A DNA stretch of 64,000 nt from Halopseudomonas xiamenensis (GCF_014219065.1 NZ_JACLGO010000012.1:1-64000), one strand, 5' to 3'; positions 19,027-29,037 are shown, counted from the stretch's first letter. Notes: generated by a model from the letters alone, not told the origin. Made by a program: numbers and translations.

Positions 19027-22000
19027 TGTATCTGAAACGTTCGATTACCGTCAATTGGGGCAACCTGCCGGTCGAAGAGCTGGAATACGGCCCGGTCAAC
19101 CTGTTCTCCGGCGGTAACGGCTCCGGCAAGACCACCGCCGCCGATGCCCTGCAGACGCTGATGACCGCCGCCCATGACAACCTGTTCAACTACAACCCCG
19201 GGCAGGACGAAACCACCCAGCGCGGCCGCGGTGGCAAGCAGGTGCGTACCCTCGCCTCCTATGTGCTGGGCTGCGACGATGGTGCCTACGCGCGTCCCTG
19301 GGATACCGACGGCTATATCGCCGGGGTGTTCCACCCGACCCGGGGCGAAAGCGGCGAGCCCTTCACCGCGGTGATCGGCGTGCGCGCCCACCTGGACAAT
19401 GCCGGCAGCAGTCGGCAGGCGCGGCAGAACGAGCTGCTGCTGATGATAGTGCCCGATGAGATGCTGTCGCTGTCGCACTTCGTGCGTGACGCCGAGGACG
19501 GCCGTCATGTGGTCCCGGTCACCGAGCTGCCGGCGCTGCTGCGCCGCCAGTTCGGCAAGGGCGGCGTCGAGGTCTACGAGCGCAAGAGCGCCTACCTGGC
19601 GCGCCTGTATGGCGCCCTGCGTGGACGCAGCGATGCCGTGTCGGTACGCGAGGCGAAGAATGCCGCACGCACCTTCGCCAACTTCATGGCCTACAAGCCG
19701 GTGCGCTCGATCGACCAGTTCGTCGCCGAGGAAGTGCTCGAGGCCCGCGACTTCGGCGATACCATTCGGCGTATTCGTGATCTGTTGCGCACCGTGCACG
19801 GCATGGAGCAGGAAGCCAGTCGCGTGCGCAGCGCCGTCGAGCAATTGCAGCAGGCCCGCGGCCAGGCCGACCAGTACCTGGACAGCTGGCTGGAGCGCAC
19901 CGGGCTGGAATATGCCGCCGCCGCCCAGAGCTGGCGGCACAACCAGCAGCAATACCTGGCGGCCAAGGACGAGCAACAACAACTGGCCGCCCAGCTGGCC
20001 GCCAGCGGCGATGAACAACAGTTGACCAGCGAACGCCTGGAGCAGGCCCACCATGAGCTGGTGCAACTGGAAGCCCGCCGCCAGGGTATCCCGGCGCTGC
20101 ACTCCCGGGATCAACTGCAGGCCCGCCAGCAGCAGTTGCACGGGCAGCTGCAGGCCGGTGTCACGCCCCTGCTGGAGCAGGCCCGGCAGCGCGATGGCAA
20201 CGTCGAGGCCCTGCGCCAGCTGCAGCAACTGCTGGGTCAGCACAGCCTGGAACTGGAGCTGCCGCAGCTGAACAACCGCAGCTGGCGCGAACTCAGCCAG
20301 GCGGTACTGGCCGCCGAACAGCAGCCGGTGGCCGACCTCAACCAGTTGCTGGCACGTGACTGGATCGACCTGACCCCGCTGGATGCCGGGCTGGATGCCA
20401 TCCATGCCCAGCAGCACAGCCACAACCAGTTGGCCAGCCGCCTGCAGCAAGCCCTGCCGGAGGGCATCAGCCTGCTGCAGAAAGTCGACCGCCTGGGTCA
20501 GGAGCGCAGTGCCGGCCTGGCCCAGACCGAGCGCCAGATCGGCCAGATCGAGCAACAGGTCAAGGGCCTGCAGGCCAGCCGGGTCAGTTATCCCGGCTAT
20601 GTGGAAGATGCCCTGCGTGCCATCCGCCAGCAGTGCCCCCAGGCCGACCCACGGGTGCTATGCGATTACGTGGAGGTACTCGACCCCGACTGGCAGATGG
20701 CGATCGAGGGCTATATCGGCGGCAGCCGTTTCGCCATCCTGGTCGAGCCGCAATTCGAGGCCGAGGCCATTCGCATCGTACGCCAACTGGGCAGCCGCGA
20801 ACGCAACCGCGCCCGGGTCATCCAGGGTGACAAGGCACGCCAGGATGCCGAACGGATCAGCCTACCAGCGGACTCCATCCTCCAGGTCATGGGCTTCGGC
20901 CACAAGATCGCCGAATACTATCTGCGCGCCTCCTATGCTAGCGTCCTGCGCGTGGAAGATGCCGAAGCCCTGCGCCGCACCCGGCGCGGCATCACCCGCG
21001 AAGGGCTCGGCTCGGGCAACTATGCGCTGTTCCGCTGTGATATCGACGATGCCCAGCTGGTGTTCGGTGCCGGTGCCCGAGTGCGCAACCTGCAGGCGCA
21101 GCAGAACCAGCTGGAACAGTTGCAGCTGCAGCGCCACAGCCAGCGCCAGCAGCAGCAGGCACTGCAGCAACTGGCGGCGCTGCTGGGGCAGATCCGCCCG
21201 CTCGACTACGCCGCCTGCGCCGCCAACCTGCTCGACCAGCAACGCCAGTTGCGCGAGGTGGAACAACAGCTGAGCACACTGGAGCTGGGCAACCATCATG
21301 ACCTGGAAGAGGAACAGCAACGGGTCAGCGAACGTCACCGGCAGCTGCAGCAACGCCAACGGGAACTGGTGGAACAGCAGGGCCGGCTGGATGAAAAGCA
21401 CCATCAGATCAGCCAGCGCATCAAACAGCTGGCCGACCAGGGCGATACCCTGCTGGAGAACAAGGATCAGGCCGAACAGCACCTGCTGGAGGCCGCCGGC
21501 AAGCTGCCGGGCCAGGACCCACAGGCACGCCTGGAGCAGCTCGACAGCATGCTCGAGCAGAGCCATGGCAAGTTCGACTTCGCCGCCGACAGCGCCGCCC
21601 TCACCGCGCGCCTGCATCAGCAGGCGATCGCCCTGGAGCGTGCCCTGGAACAATACAACCAGCAGGCCCAACCCGCCGACAGCCTGCTGCACGACAGCGC
21701 CGAACCGCTGCACAGCCTGGGCTTCTATGAGCATATCGGCGGCCTGCGCCAGCAGCTCGACAACCTGTACAACCGCCTGCGCAACAACGTACTGCTGGAA
21801 AAGCAGAGCCAGCTGGCCAGCCTGCGTGACAGCTTCAACACCACCTTCGTCAGCGACCTGTGCCACGAGATCCACCAGGCCATCAATGATGGCCGGCGGG
21901 CGCTGGAACAACTGAACCGCGAACTGGAGCACCACCAGTTCGGTGCCGATCGCGAGCGCTTCCAGTTCGACTGGGACTGGCTGCCGGAGTACCGCGAGTA

Positions 22001-22658
22001 CTGGGAGTTCTTCCAGGAAGTGATGGGCCTGCCGAACCTCGGCGATGGCACCAGCCTGTTTGGCGACAGCCTGTCGCAACAGGCCGCCGAGGTCCGTGAC
22101 CGGCTGCTGTCACTGCTGCTGGACGGCGACGAGCAGCAGGCCCTGCGCGAGCTGGAGCGCATCAGCGATTACCGGCGCTACCGCCGCTACGACATCCTCA
22201 AGCATCCGCAGGGCAAGCCGGCGATCCGTCTCAGCGAATATGGCACCGGCTCCGGTGGCCAGCTGGAAACCCCGGCCTACATCATCCGCGCCGCGGCGGT
22301 GACCAGCGCCTTCCGCTTCAACGATGGCGACAGTCATCTGCGCATGGTGATCGTCGACGAGGCGTTCATGCACATGGACGAGACCCGCTCACGGGAGGTG
22401 ATCGGCTACCTGACCGAAACCCTCGGCCTGCAGCTGATCTTCATCATGCCGACCAGCAAGGCCGGCCCCTTCCTCGACCTGATCAGCAACCAGTTCGTGT
22501 TCAGCAAGGTGCCGTCCAGCCAGCCGGTGGGGGAACTCAACACCCGCGTGCTGCTCGACCGCCAGCAGCTCAATCGCGAGCGGGTGGCCGAGCTGTGGGC
22601 GCAGCACCGTCGGGTCATCCGTCAGCAGGGATTGCTGGATTTCATGGAGGTGGTATAG
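19026..22658 (+). CDS. mksB: Alternative condensin SMC-like ATPase MksB
   Basis: A 1210-aa SMC-type ATPase. The N-terminal head has Walker A GGNGSGKTT (about 30-38). Two long Gln/Leu-rich coiled-coil arms (about 260-560 and 690-1010) flank a hinge around 570-680. The C-terminal head has the signature GTGSGGQ and Walker B MVIVDEAFMHMDE (about 1106-1118). MksBEF compacts and segregates chromosomes alongside SMC-ScpAB in Pseudomonas. No mksG/jetD nuclease gene follows, so this is not a complete Wadjet plasmid-defence operon. The last 37 bases overlap the convergent AraC-type gene. Confidence 0.88.
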   Translation: MYLKRSITVNWGNLPVEELEYGPVNLFSGGNGSGKTTAADALQTLMTAAHDNLFNYNPGQDETTQRGRGGKQVRTLASYVLGCDDGAYARPWDTDGYIAGVFHPTRGESGEPFTAVIGVRAHLDNAGSSRQARQNELLLMIVPDEMLSLSHFVRDAEDGRHVVPVTELPALLRRQFGKGGVEVYERKSAYLARLYGALRGRSDAVSVREAKNAARTFANFMAYKPVRSIDQFVAEEVLEARDFGDTIRRIRDLLRTVHGMEQEASRVRSAVEQLQQARGQADQYLDSWLERTGLEYAAAAQSWRHNQQQYLAAKDEQQQLAAQLAASGDEQQLTSERLEQAHHELVQLEARRQGIPALHSRDQLQARQQQLHGQLQAGVTPLLEQARQRDGNVEALRQLQQLLGQHSLELELPQLNNRSWRELSQAVLAAEQQPVADLNQLLARDWIDLTPLDAGLDAIHAQQHSHNQLASRLQQALPEGISLLQKVDRLGQERSAGLAQTERQIGQIEQQVKGLQASRVSYPGYVEDALRAIRQQCPQADPRVLCDYVEVLDPDWQMAIEGYIGGSRFAILVEPQFEAEAIRIVRQLGSRERNRARVIQGDKARQDAERISLPADSILQVMGFGHKIAEYYLRASYASVLRVEDAEALRRTRRGITREGLGSGNYALFRCDIDDAQLVFGAGARVRNLQAQQNQLEQLQLQRHSQRQQQQALQQLAALLGQIRPLDYAACAANLLDQQRQLREVEQQLSTLELGNHHDLEEEQQRVSERHRQLQQRQRELVEQQGRLDEKHHQISQRIKQLADQGDTLLENKDQAEQHLLEAAGKLPGQDPQARLEQLDSMLEQSHGKFDFAADSAALTARLHQQAIALERALEQYNQQAQPADSLLHDSAEPLHSLGFYEHIGGLRQQLDNLYNRLRNNVLLEKQSQLASLRDSFNTTFVSDLCHEIHQAINDGRRALEQLNRELEHHQFGADRERFQFDWDWLPEYREYWEFFQEVMGLPNLGDGTSLFGDSLSQQAAEVRDRLLSLLLDGDEQQALRELERISDYRRYRRYDILKHPQGKPAIRLSEYGTGSGGQLETPAYIIRAAAVTSAFRFNDGDSHLRMVIVDEAFMHMDETRSREVIGYLTETLGLQLIFIMPTSKAGPFLDLISNQFVFSKVPSSQPVGELNTRVLLDRQQLNRERVAELWAQHRRVIRQQGLLDFMEVV

Positions 22659-23686
22659 CCAGGTGTCTGAGCCTGGCGACGACGAAAATCACGCGGGCTG
22701 CATCCGGTCCAGCGGCGGAAGGCCCGCGTGAAGCTGCTCGGGTCCTGAAATCCCAGCTCGTAGGCGATACGCGTCAATGAGCTGTGTGGATCAGCCAGCA
22801 AGCGAAGTGCAGCGTCACACCGGACCTCATCCACCAGGCGCTCGTAACCGGTACCGTATTGGCGCAGTAGCCGACGCAGGTGGCGAGTGCTGATATTCAT
22901 CGGCGCAGCGATCTGCTCCTCTCCCAGCAGACCCTTGCTCATCCCCTGCTGGATGGCGTGCCGCACTTTCTCCACCATGTCACTGGCCGGCCCCCGTGCC
23001 AGCACGCCATGCAGCACACCGGTCATCCCATGCAATAGCCCTGGTGTCGACTCCGGCATATCCAGATCCAGCCACAGGCGCGGGACCTTTAACCAGTATG
23101 ATTGCGCAGCGACACATTCCCGGTACCAAGCCTGCGGCTGGGGAGCAATGTCCGCCCCCGGCATGCCCAGGGTGATATCTGGAGACGCAATGCCACCCCG
23201 GACGGCGCAGCGTGCCAGCAAGCGTCCCACGATATTGAGCAACGCCGCCATATGCTGGGCATGGGGACGGCCACGGGGGTGTAGCAACAACCGGGCGTCA
23301 TCGCCGACCACCCGTAACTCGAGACGTGCCTGTGTGCTCACCAAGGTAAAGAAGCGCACCAGATTGTTCATGGCGGTGCTCATGTTCAGACTGGCCGATA
23401 CGGTGAGGCCGATCATCTGCAGGGAGAGCGGCAGATCACCATCGGCGCAATATGCACTCAGCCCGAACCATGGATCACCACTGATCGCCTGTGCCTCCTG
23501 CCATAACAGGGTACAGGCGGTCTGATCCATCACTTCGTTATCCTGCAAGCGCCGCGTCAGTCGCTCCGCCAGCGGTGATGAGTGCAAATCCAACCCTCGC
23601 GTCGCCAGCGCCTGACCTATCACACGGCTCCACCCACTCCACTCCCTTGGTGATTCGGAAAGCGCCACAACCTTATCGTTATACAT
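22622..23686 (-). CDS. AraC-family transcriptional regulator
   Basis: A 354-aa regulator. The N-terminal part (about 15-210) is the arabinose-binding-like domain of OruR/OrfR-type regulators. The C-terminal double HTH (about 245-340) shows MNISTRHLRRLLRQYGTGY and IAYELGFQDPSSFTRAFRRWTG. The ATG at 23686 has AGGGA nine bases upstream; an upstream TTG is too close to it. The gene is divergent from the DUF1302/DUF1329 pair and is probably their activator. It overlaps the mksB 3' end on the opposite strand by 37 bases. Confidence 0.85.
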   Translation of the reverse strand: MYNDKVVALSESPREWSGWSRVIGQALATRGLDLHSSPLAERLTRRLQDNEVMDQTACTLLWQEAQAISGDPWFGLSAYCADGDLPLSLQMIGLTVSASLNMSTAMNNLVRFFTLVSTQARLELRVVGDDARLLLHPRGRPHAQHMAALLNIVGRLLARCAVRGGIASPDITLGMPGADIAPQPQAWYRECVAAQSYWLKVPRLWLDLDMPESTPGLLHGMTGVLHGVLARGPASDMVEKVRHAIQQGMSKGLLGEEQIAAPMNISTRHLRRLLRQYGTGYERLVDEVRCDAALRLLADPHSSLTRIAYELGFQDPSSFTRAFRRWTGCSPRDFRRRQAQTPGYTTSMKSSNPC

Positions 23687-23912
23687 TTCTATCAAGTCCC
23701 TGGCCGTGCCGTACCACGCATCCCGGCTGTTTTTTATCAGAGTACTCTGCGCGACAGAGAAAATGAAGAGTGATTCATCCCTGGCTCATGACGCCCGTCC
23801 GCCCATACATGCAAATCGTGTCCCAATGAGCCGGGATTGAAATTCGACTCATATGCACACTAGCCAGCACCTGCCCGGAGCAGGTCTCTCGGAACATCAA
23901 TGGAGCAGATAC

Positions 23913-25715
23913 ATGAGAACAATAATACCGCTGCAACTGATGCGCAGCTTGCCACTGGCCATCGTCTTGGTAAGTGTCAGTGGTCATTCCCAGGCAGCCA
24001 ATTGGCGCATCGGCAAACTGGAGGCGCAGCTCGATTCACAGCTGTCGATAGGGGCCAGCTGGGCTACGGATAATCCGGACAGGCGATTTATCCACACCGA
24101 TACACAGATCGATGGCGAGCCAATGAATGGCCAGGCCACCGCGCGCACCTCGGACGATGGCCGGTTGAACTTCAAGCGCGGCGATGTGTTCTCGCAGATA
24201 TTCAAAGGCACTCATGACCTCGAGCTGCGTCAGGGTAATTCGGGCGGATTCCTGCGGGGCATGTACTGGTACGATTTCGAGACCAAGGATCGTGGCCAGC
24301 GTTTCTATGACATCGACGATGCCGGTCGCTCACCCTTGCAAAAAGGTTCCGGTATGTCCCTGCTGGATGCTTTCCTCTATCACAACTACAGCATCGGCAA
24401 CTTGCCCGGCAATATTCGCCTGGGCCGTCAGGTAGTGAGCTGGGGCGAGAGCCTGTTCGTTGGCAACTCGATCAATGCCATCAACCCGCTCGATGTCGCT
24501 GCCTTCCGCCGCCCGGGCGCTGAGGTGAAGGAAGCCTTGATCCCGGTGGAAATGCTGTACCTGTCACAGGCGCTGAATGACAGCCTGACGCTGGAAGCGT
24601 TCTATCAGCTCAAGTGGGCACCCACGGTGACCGACAACTGCGGTACCTTCTTCGGCTCCGACCCGATCGCCAAGGGCTGTCATGACCGTCTGATCGTGTC
24701 CGGCATGGATCGCCCCCAGGGCGAGGTGCTGCCGATTCCCGGTAACATCTACATCGCCCGTGCCCGCAAGGATGTCGATGCCAGAGACAAGGGACAGTTC
24801 GGCGTGGCCCTGCGCTGGTTCGCGCCTCAACTGAATGACACAGAGTTCGGCCTGTACGCGATGAACTACCACATGCGTACGCCCAGCTTCTCCGGTGTAG
24901 CTGGAAACTTCCTTACCAGCTTCGAACCGGCTGACCTGATTCCCGGGCTCAATGGTACCGTCGGTGCCGGTGGCTACTTCCTCGAATACCCGGAGGATGT
25001 GCGACTGTACGGCATCAGCTTCCAGACCAACGTTGCCGGCATGCCGGTGTCCGGCGAGATCAGCTATCGCCCCAATATGCCGCTGCAGATCGCTGGCAGT
25101 GATGTCAGCCGGACAATCCTGCAGCTGGGCCAGGACAATACCCACCGTGGCCTGGTCGGCTTGCCGACCGGCACGTATATCCGCGGTTACGAACGCAAGG
25201 AGTTCATTCAGGCCCAGCTGTCGGCGGTCAAGACTATCGACCGGATACTGGGAGCCAGCCGCCTGGCCTTGGCCGGCGAAGTGGCATACAACCACATCAA
25301 CGGCCTGGGCAGTGGTAACGGCCAGACCAGGTTCGGACGGGATTCGCTGTTCGGGCAGAGTCCCTTCGCCGATGGCAGTTGTTCCTCGCAGGGTAGTTCC
25401 TCCCGGGCCGACAGCTGGTGCGAGAATGACGGCTATATGACGCGTCATTCCTGGGGCTATCGCCTGCGTGCCGGACTGGAGTACAGCAATGTATTCGCCG
25501 GCATAAACCTCGCCCCGAGTCTGGCCTTTGCCCATGACGTCGAAGGCTACAGCCCGAATTTCATCGAGAACGCCAAATCGGCAAGCCTGGCCCTCGGAGC
25601 CGAGTATGCCAACCGCTACGCTGCCAGCCTCAGTTACACCAGCTTCTTCGATGGCAAATACAACACCAGTGTCGATCGCGACTTCGCATCGTTGAGCTTC
25701 AGCGTGAGCTTCTGA
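23913..25715 (+). CDS. DUF1302 outer-membrane-type protein
   Basis: A 600-aa secreted protein with a signal peptide (hydrophobic core LPLAIVLVSVS, cleavage after SQA near residue 29). The rest reads as a beta-rich outer-membrane barrel with Tyr/Trp/Gly-rich strands and a C-terminal SFSVSF ending in phenylalanine, typical of barrels. It matches the DUF1302 family. Such genes almost always pair with DUF1329 genes in Pseudomonas, often near lipid, sterol or hydrocarbon functions, but the substrate is unknown. I chose the ATG at 23913 because of its GGAG ribosome site and because it gives a clean signal peptide. Confidence 0.85.
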   Translation: MRTIIPLQLMRSLPLAIVLVSVSGHSQAANWRIGKLEAQLDSQLSIGASWATDNPDRRFIHTDTQIDGEPMNGQATARTSDDGRLNFKRGDVFSQIFKGTHDLELRQGNSGGFLRGMYWYDFETKDRGQRFYDIDDAGRSPLQKGSGMSLLDAFLYHNYSIGNLPGNIRLGRQVVSWGESLFVGNSINAINPLDVAAFRRPGAEVKEALIPVEMLYLSQALNDSLTLEAFYQLKWAPTVTDNCGTFFGSDPIAKGCHDRLIVSGMDRPQGEVLPIPGNIYIARARKDVDARDKGQFGVALRWFAPQLNDTEFGLYAMNYHMRTPSFSGVAGNFLTSFEPADLIPGLNGTVGAGGYFLEYPEDVRLYGISFQTNVAGMPVSGEISYRPNMPLQIAGSDVSRTILQLGQDNTHRGLVGLPTGTYIRGYERKEFIQAQLSAVKTIDRILGASRLALAGEVAYNHINGLGSGNGQTRFGRDSLFGQSPFADGSCSSQGSSSRADSWCENDGYMTRHSWGYRLRAGLEYSNVFAGINLAPSLAFAHDVEGYSPNFIENAKSASLALGAEYANRYAASLSYTSFFDGKYNTSVDRDFASLSFSVSF

Positions 25716-25742
25716 ACCATGGGTACCGGAGAATTCATCATC

Positions 25743-27116
25743 ATGCACACACAGAAAAACCTGCTGAACGCCGCTGGGCTGACGCTATGCCTACTGGCAT
25801 TCAATGCCACGGCGCAAACCCTTACACAGGCGGATATCGCCTCGCTGGGCGGTCCGCTGCTCACCCCCATCGGCGCCGAACGCGCTGGTAACGCCAGCGG
25901 CACCATTCCCGAATGGACCGGTGGTCTGGACCGTAATGCCGGTGAAGTGCTGGCGGATCACTTCCTCTCCAACCCCTATGCCAGTGAACAACCGCTGCTG
26001 GTGATCAGCGCGCAGAACTACCAGCAGTACCGGGACAATCTCACTCCCGGTCAGATCGCCTTGTTCGAGCGCTATCCCGAAAGCTTCCGCATGCCGGTGT
26101 ACCAGAGCCATCGCAGCATCGGCTATCCCCAACAGATCTATGATCAAGTGAAGCAGACCGCCGGCCAGGCGCGCCTGGTGAACCGCGGCGATGGCATCGA
26201 GAACTTCTCCCACGGTTCCTTTGCTTTTCCTCTTCCCCAGACCGGCGCCGAGATCATCTGGAATCACCACACCCGCTACCGGCTCAACGTCAAGCGCTGG
26301 TACATGCAGGCCGTACCTCAGGTCAACGGAAGCTATACCCTGGTCAAGATGGAGGAAGAAGTCGGCTATCCCCATCTGATGCCGGACTTAGATGCCTCGG
26401 CCATGCCCAACAATCTGGTGTTCTTCAAACAGCGAGTCAATGCGCCAGCACGGCTGGCGGGTAACGTCCTGCTGGTACATGACACCTTGGACCAACTGAA
26501 GGAGCCACGCATGGCGTGGGTCTACAATGCTGGTCAGCGTCGGGTACGCCGCGCGCCCCAGGTCGCCTATGATGGCCCCGGCACGGCCTCGGATGGCATG
26601 CGCACCTCGGATAACTTCTCCATGTACAACGGCGCCCCCGACCGCTATGACTGGAAGCTGATAGGCAAGAAGGAAATCTACATTCCCTATAACAGCAACC
26701 GCATGACCCAACGTGGGTTGAAATACGCCGACGTGTTGCAGGCCGGCCACATCAATCCGGAGCATACCCGCTTCGAACTGCATCGGGTCTGGGAGGTGCA
26801 GGGCAACGTCAAACCGGGCCAGCGCCACCTGTACGCCCAACGCAACTTCTTCGTGGATGAAGACTCGTGGATGATCGTGCTCGGCGACCACTACGACGCA
26901 CGCGGTACCTTGTGGCGGGTTGGCGAAGGCCATGCAGCCTTCAACTATGTGCAACAACTTCCGGGCTATTCGATTGAGACGCTTTATGACCTGCTGGCCG
27001 GCCGCTACATTGCCTTGGGCATGTATACCGAGGAGGTTTCAGCGCCGCAGTACGATTTCGTCCCCACCTACAATCAGTTCACCCCCGCTGCACTGCGGGC
27101 AGCCGGGGTACGCTGA
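25743..27116 (+). CDS. DUF1329 secreted lipoprotein-binding-fold protein
   Basis: A 457-aa exported protein with a signal peptide ending near NATAQ (residue 25). DUF1329 proteins have a LolA-like half-barrel fold and are thought to shuttle a lipid-like ligand through the periplasm to the partner DUF1302 barrel. It begins 28 bases after the DUF1302 stop and ends before a strong terminator, so the two form a bicistronic unit. An ATG at 25719 is also possible; I prefer 25743 because of the GGAGA upstream and the tidier signal peptide. Confidence 0.83.
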   Translation: MHTQKNLLNAAGLTLCLLAFNATAQTLTQADIASLGGPLLTPIGAERAGNASGTIPEWTGGLDRNAGEVLADHFLSNPYASEQPLLVISAQNYQQYRDNLTPGQIALFERYPESFRMPVYQSHRSIGYPQQIYDQVKQTAGQARLVNRGDGIENFSHGSFAFPLPQTGAEIIWNHHTRYRLNVKRWYMQAVPQVNGSYTLVKMEEEVGYPHLMPDLDASAMPNNLVFFKQRVNAPARLAGNVLLVHDTLDQLKEPRMAWVYNAGQRRVRRAPQVAYDGPGTASDGMRTSDNFSMYNGAPDRYDWKLIGKKEIYIPYNSNRMTQRGLKYADVLQAGHINPEHTRFELHRVWEVQGNVKPGQRHLYAQRNFFVDEDSWMIVLGDHYDARGTLWRVGEGHAAFNYVQQLPGYSIETLYDLLAGRYIALGMYTEEVSAPQYDFVPTYNQFTPAALRAAGVR

Positions 27117-27153
27117 CCGCACACTGCAAACAGGTGTTGTTTTCACAGGGCTT

Positions 27154-27183
27154 GGGATGTCCGCAAGGACATCCCTTTTTTTG
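27154..27183 (+). terminator. Rho-independent terminator after DUF1329
   Basis: Perfect 9-bp stem GGGATGTCC (27154-27162) / GGACATCCC (27167-27175), GCAA tetraloop, then seven T residues (27176-27182). It lies 37 bases past the stop. It also closes the leftward NYN gene's neighbourhood, whose stop is at 27185. Confidence 0.93.
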
Positions 27184-27184
27184 T

Positions 27185-27943
27185 TTAACGTCCTTTGCCG
27201 GGCCGCTGGTCCTTGATCCTCAGCAGGTTCTGTTCACGGCGCAGGGTGAACAGGCCGATGCCCTCCACCAGTTCGCTGAGCTTGCTGTAGCCATAGTTGC
27301 GCGGATCGAACTCCGGCATCTGCTTGGTGATCTGGCTGCCCACCGGCCCCAGGCTGGCCCAGCCATCATCATCGGCCGTGGCGTCGATGGCCTGACGGAA
27401 CAGGTTGCACAACTTGGCATCCTGGCGCAGCTCCTGACTGCTGCGGCGGCGGATGCTGCCCTGGTTGCCCTCGGACTCGGGGTGTTCAGCCACATCCGGC
27501 TGCAGGAATATCTCGGTATAGATGAAGCGGTCACAGGCGGCGACCAGCGGCTTGGGCGTCTTCTGCTCACCGAAGCCGTACACCGCCTTGCCGGACTCGC
27601 GCAGGCGCGCGGCCAGCCGGGTGAAGTCACTGTCGCTGGAGACCAGGCAGAAGCCATCGAAGGTGCCGGTGTACAGCAGGTCCATGGCATCAATGATCAT
27701 CGCGCTGTCGGTGGCGTTCTTGCCGGAGGTATAGGCGAACTGCTGGATAGGCTGGATCGAATGTTCCAGCAGGTTGGCCTTCCACTTGCCCAGCCCCGGC
27801 GTGGTCCAGTCGCCGTAGATGCGCTTGACGCTGGCGACACCGAGCTTGGCGACTTCCGCCAGCAGCCCCTCGATGATCGCCGGGTTGGCATTGTCCGCGT
27901 CGATAAGTACCGCCAGGCTGTGCGCCTTACCGTTTCCGATCAT
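27185..27943 (-). CDS. NYN domain RNase-like protein with OST-HTH/LOTUS domain
   Basis: A 252-aa protein. The N-terminal NYN (PIN-like) domain (about 1-150) carries acidic residues in VLIDADNA, DSAMIIDAMDLLY and SSDSDFTRLA, expected to hold a metal for RNA cleavage. A C-terminal OST-HTH/LOTUS domain (about 178-245) follows, a fold that binds RNA. The target is unknown. It is last in the leftward riboflavin-linked gene row, 54 bases after the small membrane protein gene. Confidence 0.85.
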   Translation of the reverse strand: MIGNGKAHSLAVLIDADNANPAIIEGLLAEVAKLGVASVKRIYGDWTTPGLGKWKANLLEHSIQPIQQFAYTSGKNATDSAMIIDAMDLLYTGTFDGFCLVSSDSDFTRLAARLRESGKAVYGFGEQKTPKPLVAACDRFIYTEIFLQPDVAEHPESEGNQGSIRRRSSQELRQDAKLCNLFRQAIDATADDDGWASLGPVGSQITKQMPEFDPRNYGYSKLSELVEGIGLFTLRREQNLLRIKDQRPGKGR

Positions 27944-27997
27944 GTCCTGCCCCCTGCTTGAACGGGTGCCAGCGCAATGCTCGACCAGCAACCCAGG

Positions 27998-28429
27998 TTA
28001 TGCGAAACGCTGCGGCGCCGGGCGGTACAACAACATGGCGCCCTGGCTGGCCAGCACCAGCAATACCAACGGCACCATTTCCATGGTGCAGACGTAGTGC
28101 AGCATGCCGACCCAGCCGGGCAGCTTGGCATTGGTCAGCCCCAGCAACTGGTTATGGTGCAGGCGATTCCAGGCCGACTCGGCCTGGCTGTCGTCCTGCA
28201 GCGCATCGACCTGCTGCAGCGCCTGCTTGTAGTGGCGGAAGCGCCAGACGGTCAGCAGCAGGGTCAGCAGGCCGGCAATGAACAGGGGTACGCCGACGCT
28301 CTGGTAGGCGCCGCCGTCACGGTCATGGAAGAACCAGACCACCGCGATCGGCAGGATCAGCGACGCCAGGCACTGCATACGCCAGTTGCGGCGCATGGCC
28401 TGCCAGTGAGGGCGAGCATCGATCATCAT
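27998..28429 (-). CDS. Small multi-pass membrane protein of unknown function
   Basis: A 143-aa protein with hydrophobic helices at about 20-33, 48-62 and 108-135 and a helical soluble stretch between them. I do not recognise a family. Its ATG overlaps the ribA stop by four bases (ATGA), so it is translated with ribA. A role in flavin supply is possible only by position. Confidence 0.65.
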   Translation of the reverse strand: MMIDARPHWQAMRRNWRMQCLASLILPIAVVWFFHDRDGGAYQSVGVPLFIAGLLTLLLTVWRFRHYKQALQQVDALQDDSQAESAWNRLHHNQLLGLTNAKLPGWVGMLHYVCTMEMVPLVLLVLASQGAMLLYRPAPQRFA

Positions 28430-29037
28430 TCAGCCTCGGCCTGATGGATGGTCCCCAGCATATGGCCGAGCTTGCCGGCCTTGGTCGCCAGGTAGTTGCG
28501 ATTGAACGGGTTGAGGCCGGTCTTCAACGGGATGCGCTCGGCCACGGTGATGCCGAAATCCTCCAGCGCCTTGACCTTGCGCGGGTTGTTGGTCAGCAAC
28601 TTGAGGCTGGTGATACCCAGGTGCGCCAGCATCGGCTTGCAGATCGCGTAGTCACGCTGGTCGGCACCGAAGCCAAGCAGTTCGTTGGCCTCGACAGTAT
28701 CAGCACCGCCATCCTGCAGGTGATAGGCGCGGATCTTGTTCATCAGGCCGATGCCCCGGCCTTCCTGGCGCAGGTACAGCAGGGCGCCACGCCCCTCGTC
28801 GGCAATCGCTTTCAACGCTGCTTCCAGCTGGAAGCCACAGTCACAACGCAGGCTGAACAGCGCGTCGCCGGTCAGGCATTCGGAATGCAGACGCCCGAGC
28901 ACCGGCTGGCCATCGCTCACATCGCCCATGGTCAATACCACGTGCTCCTTGCCCGTACCGGGTTCGAGGAAGCCGTGCATGGTAAAAGTGCCCCATTTGG
29001 TAGGCAGCTGGGATGACGCAACAAAGGTGACTGACAC
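28426..29037 (-). CDS. ribA: GTP cyclohydrolase II
   Basis: A 203-aa enzyme making 2,5-diamino-6-ribosylamino-pyrimidinone phosphate from GTP, the first step to riboflavin. The zinc cysteines C54, C65 and C67 lie in SECLTG and RCDCG, with the catalytic [15 protein letters not shown] loop ([13 protein letters not shown]). A GTG start is preceded by AGGAG. It supplies the activity that the C-terminal half of RibBA in this window appears to have lost. F420 synthesis also draws on its product downstream. Confidence 0.95.
   Translation of the reverse strand: MSVTFVASSQLPTKWGTFTMHGFLEPGTGKEHVVLTMGDVSDGQPVLGRLHSECLTGDALFSLRCDCGFQLEAALKAIADEGRGALLYLRQEGRGIGLMNKIRAYHLQDGGADTVEANELLGFGADQRDYAICKPMLAHLGITSLKLLTNNPRKVKALEDFGITVAERIPLKTGLNPFNRNYLATKAGKLGHMLGTIHQAEAE

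Noticed and set aside
20862-22079. 405-codon open frame on the minus strand
   Set aside because: Antisense to the coiled-coil part of mksB; the low-complexity sequence mirrors the repeated Gln/Leu codons.
16941-22658. Wadjet (JetABCD) plasmid-defence system
   Set aside because: The three condensin subunits are there but the JetD/MksG nuclease gene does not follow and no other defence gene is near.
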